From Alphaproteobacteria bacterium (GTDB lineage: Bacteria > Pseudomonadota > Alphaproteobacteria > SHVP01): 36,602 bases of DNA. The first letter of the stretch is position 1, and every line of letters starts with the position of its first letter. Under the pieces are notes generated by a model. That model was not told where the DNA came from, made no database searches, and worked only from the letters and a program-made list of their open reading frames with translations. The position numbers were made by a program, and so were the translations under genes. The DNA lies in assembly GCA_029936875.1 (NCBI GenBank), contig JAPYRS010000012.1, forward strand, positions 1 to 36,602, read 5' to 3'. Positions 34,985 to 36,602 of the stretch are shown piece after piece.

Positions 34985-36602
34985 ATGTCTGATTTGACCG
35001 GCCCGGAAAGCTATCGCGTCCTCGCCCGGAAATACCGGCCTTCGAGCTTTGCCGAATTGGTAGGGCAGGAGGCCATGGTCCGGACGCTTGGCAACGCCTT
35101 TGAACTCGACCGCATCGCGCAGGCCTTCATCCTAACCGGCGTGCGCGGTGTCGGTAAAACCACGACCGCGCGGATTATTGCCAAGGCGCTTAATTGTGTC
35201 GGTCCGGACGGCAAGGGCGGGCCGACGATCGATCTTTGCGGCCAGTGCGAATCGTGCGTGGCGATTGCCGAAGACCGTCACGTTGATGTGCTCGAAATTG
35301 ATGCCGCCAGCCATACCGGTGTCGATCAGATGCGGGACATCATTGACGGCGTTCGATATTTGCCGGCAACGGCCCGTTACAAAGTTTACATCCTTGATGA
35401 AGTCCACATGTTGACGAAGCAGGCATTCAACGCGCTACTAAAAACGCTTGAGGAACCGCCGCCGCATGTGAAATTTATTTTCGCGACCACCGAAATTCGC
35501 AAGGTCCCGGTCACGGTTCTTTCGCGGTGCCAGCGGTTTGATCTTCGCCGGCTCGACGGTGCGGCGCTCGCCGCCCACCTCGGCAATATCGCGGCAAAAG
35601 AATCGGCTGCAATTGATGATGAGGCGCTGAAACTTATTTCACGTGCCGCCGAAGGGTCGGTCCGGGACGGCTTGTCGTTGCTCGATCAGGCGATCTCATT
35701 TTCGACCGACAAGATCGAATCGGCACAAGTCCGCGAGATGCTCGGTCTCGCTGACCGCGCCGAGATTATCGATCTGTTTGAACACACCATGTCGGGACGG
35801 ATGCCGGACGCGTTGGCACTGGTTCGCAAGCAATACGAATTTGGCGCCGACCCCATCGTCATCATTCAAGACCTGCTGACATTCACCCATTGGCTGACGC
35901 GGTTGAAGGTTGCCGAATCTGCAATTGACGATCTCGCTGCCAGTGAAGCCGAACGGGAACGCGGCAAGGCCCTGTCGGGCGCTCTATCGGTCGCGGAACT
36001 GACGCGAGCCTGGCAGTTGCTGCTGAAGGGCCTCAATGAAGTTTTGAATTCGCCGTTGCCGCTTGCTGCCCTCGAAATGGTCCTGATCCGCTTGGCCCAC
36101 GCGGCTGATCTGCCGGTGCCTGCCGATCTCGTCCGGACTCTGAAGGATGCGCCGCCCGCGTCGGCGGCATCTGTTTCGGCATCCACTCCTGAGACAGCGT
36201 CTGCTGCGGCATCGACTGCGTCAGCGACTGGCACCGCGCCAACCGCACCGGTTCCCGGTAACGGCGGTGCAGGCGCGGCGACCGCGCTCGCGCAGGATCA
36301 GGCACTGCCAGAGAGCGTGGAAGCCACCCCAGCATCCCAACCGGAACCTGCAGCGCAACCGCAGGCGCAATCGCAAAGTAAAAACGACGCATCGTTGATG
36401 AGTTACCGCGAAGTCGTTCAGCTCGCCGCCGACAAGGGCGACATGCAGCTCTTTTTTCAGCTGCGAACCAACATTCACGTGGTCAAGTTCGAACCGGGGC
36501 AAATCGAAATCCGTCTCGGTGAACGCGCGCCCGAAAATATGCCCAATCGTCGCGGTGAGTTCCTGAACAATGCCACGGGGGAGCGTTGGCTGAGCTCGGT
36601 CT
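34985..36602 (+). CDS. dnaX: DNA polymerase III subunits tau/gamma (3' end outside window)
   Basis: Clamp-loader ATPase that loads the beta sliding clamp and, as tau, couples polymerases to the helicase. The frame is open to the window end. Walker A is GVRGVGKTTTAR near residue 45; the four-Cys zinc module (first Cys in LNCVGP, then CGQCESC) follows; Walker B is ILDEVHML; sensor 1 is FIFATTE and the Arg finger SRCQRFDLRRL. A long Ala/Ser/Pro/Thr linker (about residues 385-465) precedes domain V. The second of two adjacent ATGs (34982, 34985) was used. No clear slippery heptamer for a shortened gamma product was found. Confidence 0.96.
   Translation, partial: MSDLTGPESYRVLARKYRPSSFAELVGQEAMVRTLGNAFELDRIAQAFILTGVRGVGKTTTARIIAKALNCVGPDGKGGPTIDLCGQCESCVAIAEDRHVDVLEIDAASHTGVDQMRDIIDGVRYLPATARYKVYILDEVHMLTKQAFNALLKTLEEPPPHVKFIFATTEIRKVPVTVLSRCQRFDLRRLDGAALAAHLGNIAAKESAAIDDEALKLISRAAEGSVRDGLSLLDQAISFSTDKIESAQVREMLGLADRAEIIDLFEHTMSGRMPDALALVRKQYEFGADPIVIIQDLLTFTHWLTRLKVAESAIDDLAASEAERERGKALSGALSVAELTRAWQLLLKGLNEVLNSPLPLAALEMVLIRLAHAADLPVPADLVRTLKDAPPASAASVSASTPETASAAASTASATGTAPTAPVPGNGGAGAATALAQDQALPESVEATPASQPEPAAQPQAQSQSKNDASLMSYREVVQLAADKGDMQLFFQLRTNIHVVKFEPGQIEIRLGERAPENMPNRRGEFLNNATGERWLSSV

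Noticed and set aside
36377-36388. AAAAAC run in dnaX as a programmed frameshift site for gamma
   Set aside because: In frame it reads AGT AAA AAC; the heptamer T-AAA-AAC does not fit the X-XXY-YYZ form and no stimulatory stem is evident.

Overview
The window looks like chromosomal DNA of an alphaproteobacterium with moderately high GC, probably an uncultured Rhodospirillales-like lineage. This placement is inferred from protein character (IF-3, L20, NudC, the alphaproteobacterial prephenate dehydratase with its C-terminal ACT domain) and from gene order: two yejA genes ahead of yejBEF, a membrane cytochrome c divergent from kdsB-pheA, and an SRP RNA just upstream of dnaX. There are no insertion sequences, CRISPR arrays, phage structural genes or integrases.

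Layout. Positions 1-3102 hold the end of an MFS drug-efflux gene, an ABHD10-like serine hydrolase and a GT4 glycosyltransferase. Positions 3119-16099 hold the translation block thrS, infC, rpmI, rplT, pheS, pheT, lepA. It is split between infC and rpmI by about 4.3 kb of accessory DNA: a paiB-like gene broken by one stop codon, a class III cyclase-like gene lacking the transition-state arginine, a zinc-type ArsR regulator with a CDF transporter and a clear operator, an unrecognised putative secreted protein, and a lysozyme-like gene split by an in-frame stop. Positions 16143-21793 are mixed small genes: a DUF3224-like protein, small membrane proteins, tRNA-Ser(GGA), a VOC protein, a remnant of an alpha/beta hydrolase, a bicupin, a GST, an M17 aminopeptidase and a MarR regulator. 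Positions 21809-30430 are a minus-strand yejA-yejA-yejB-yejE-yejF-ghrA peptide-uptake operon. The rest holds a hisN-type phosphatase, cytochrome c, kdsB, pheA, nudC, the SRP RNA and the start of dnaX.

The strongest unusual signals are these. infC appears to start at AUA, preceded by a well-spaced GGAG. The translation block is interrupted, and both infC and lepA carry a tandem copy of their own 3' end, stop codon included. Further short tandem duplications lie elsewhere. Three genes are visibly decaying (paiB, lysozyme, hydrolase remnant). A perfect 10-bp inverted repeat fits a SmtB/CzrA-type zinc operator and also covers the apparent ribosome binding site of the divergent gene. I did not find a convincing new multi-gene system. 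The window reads as a core chromosomal region with one interesting accessory insertion.
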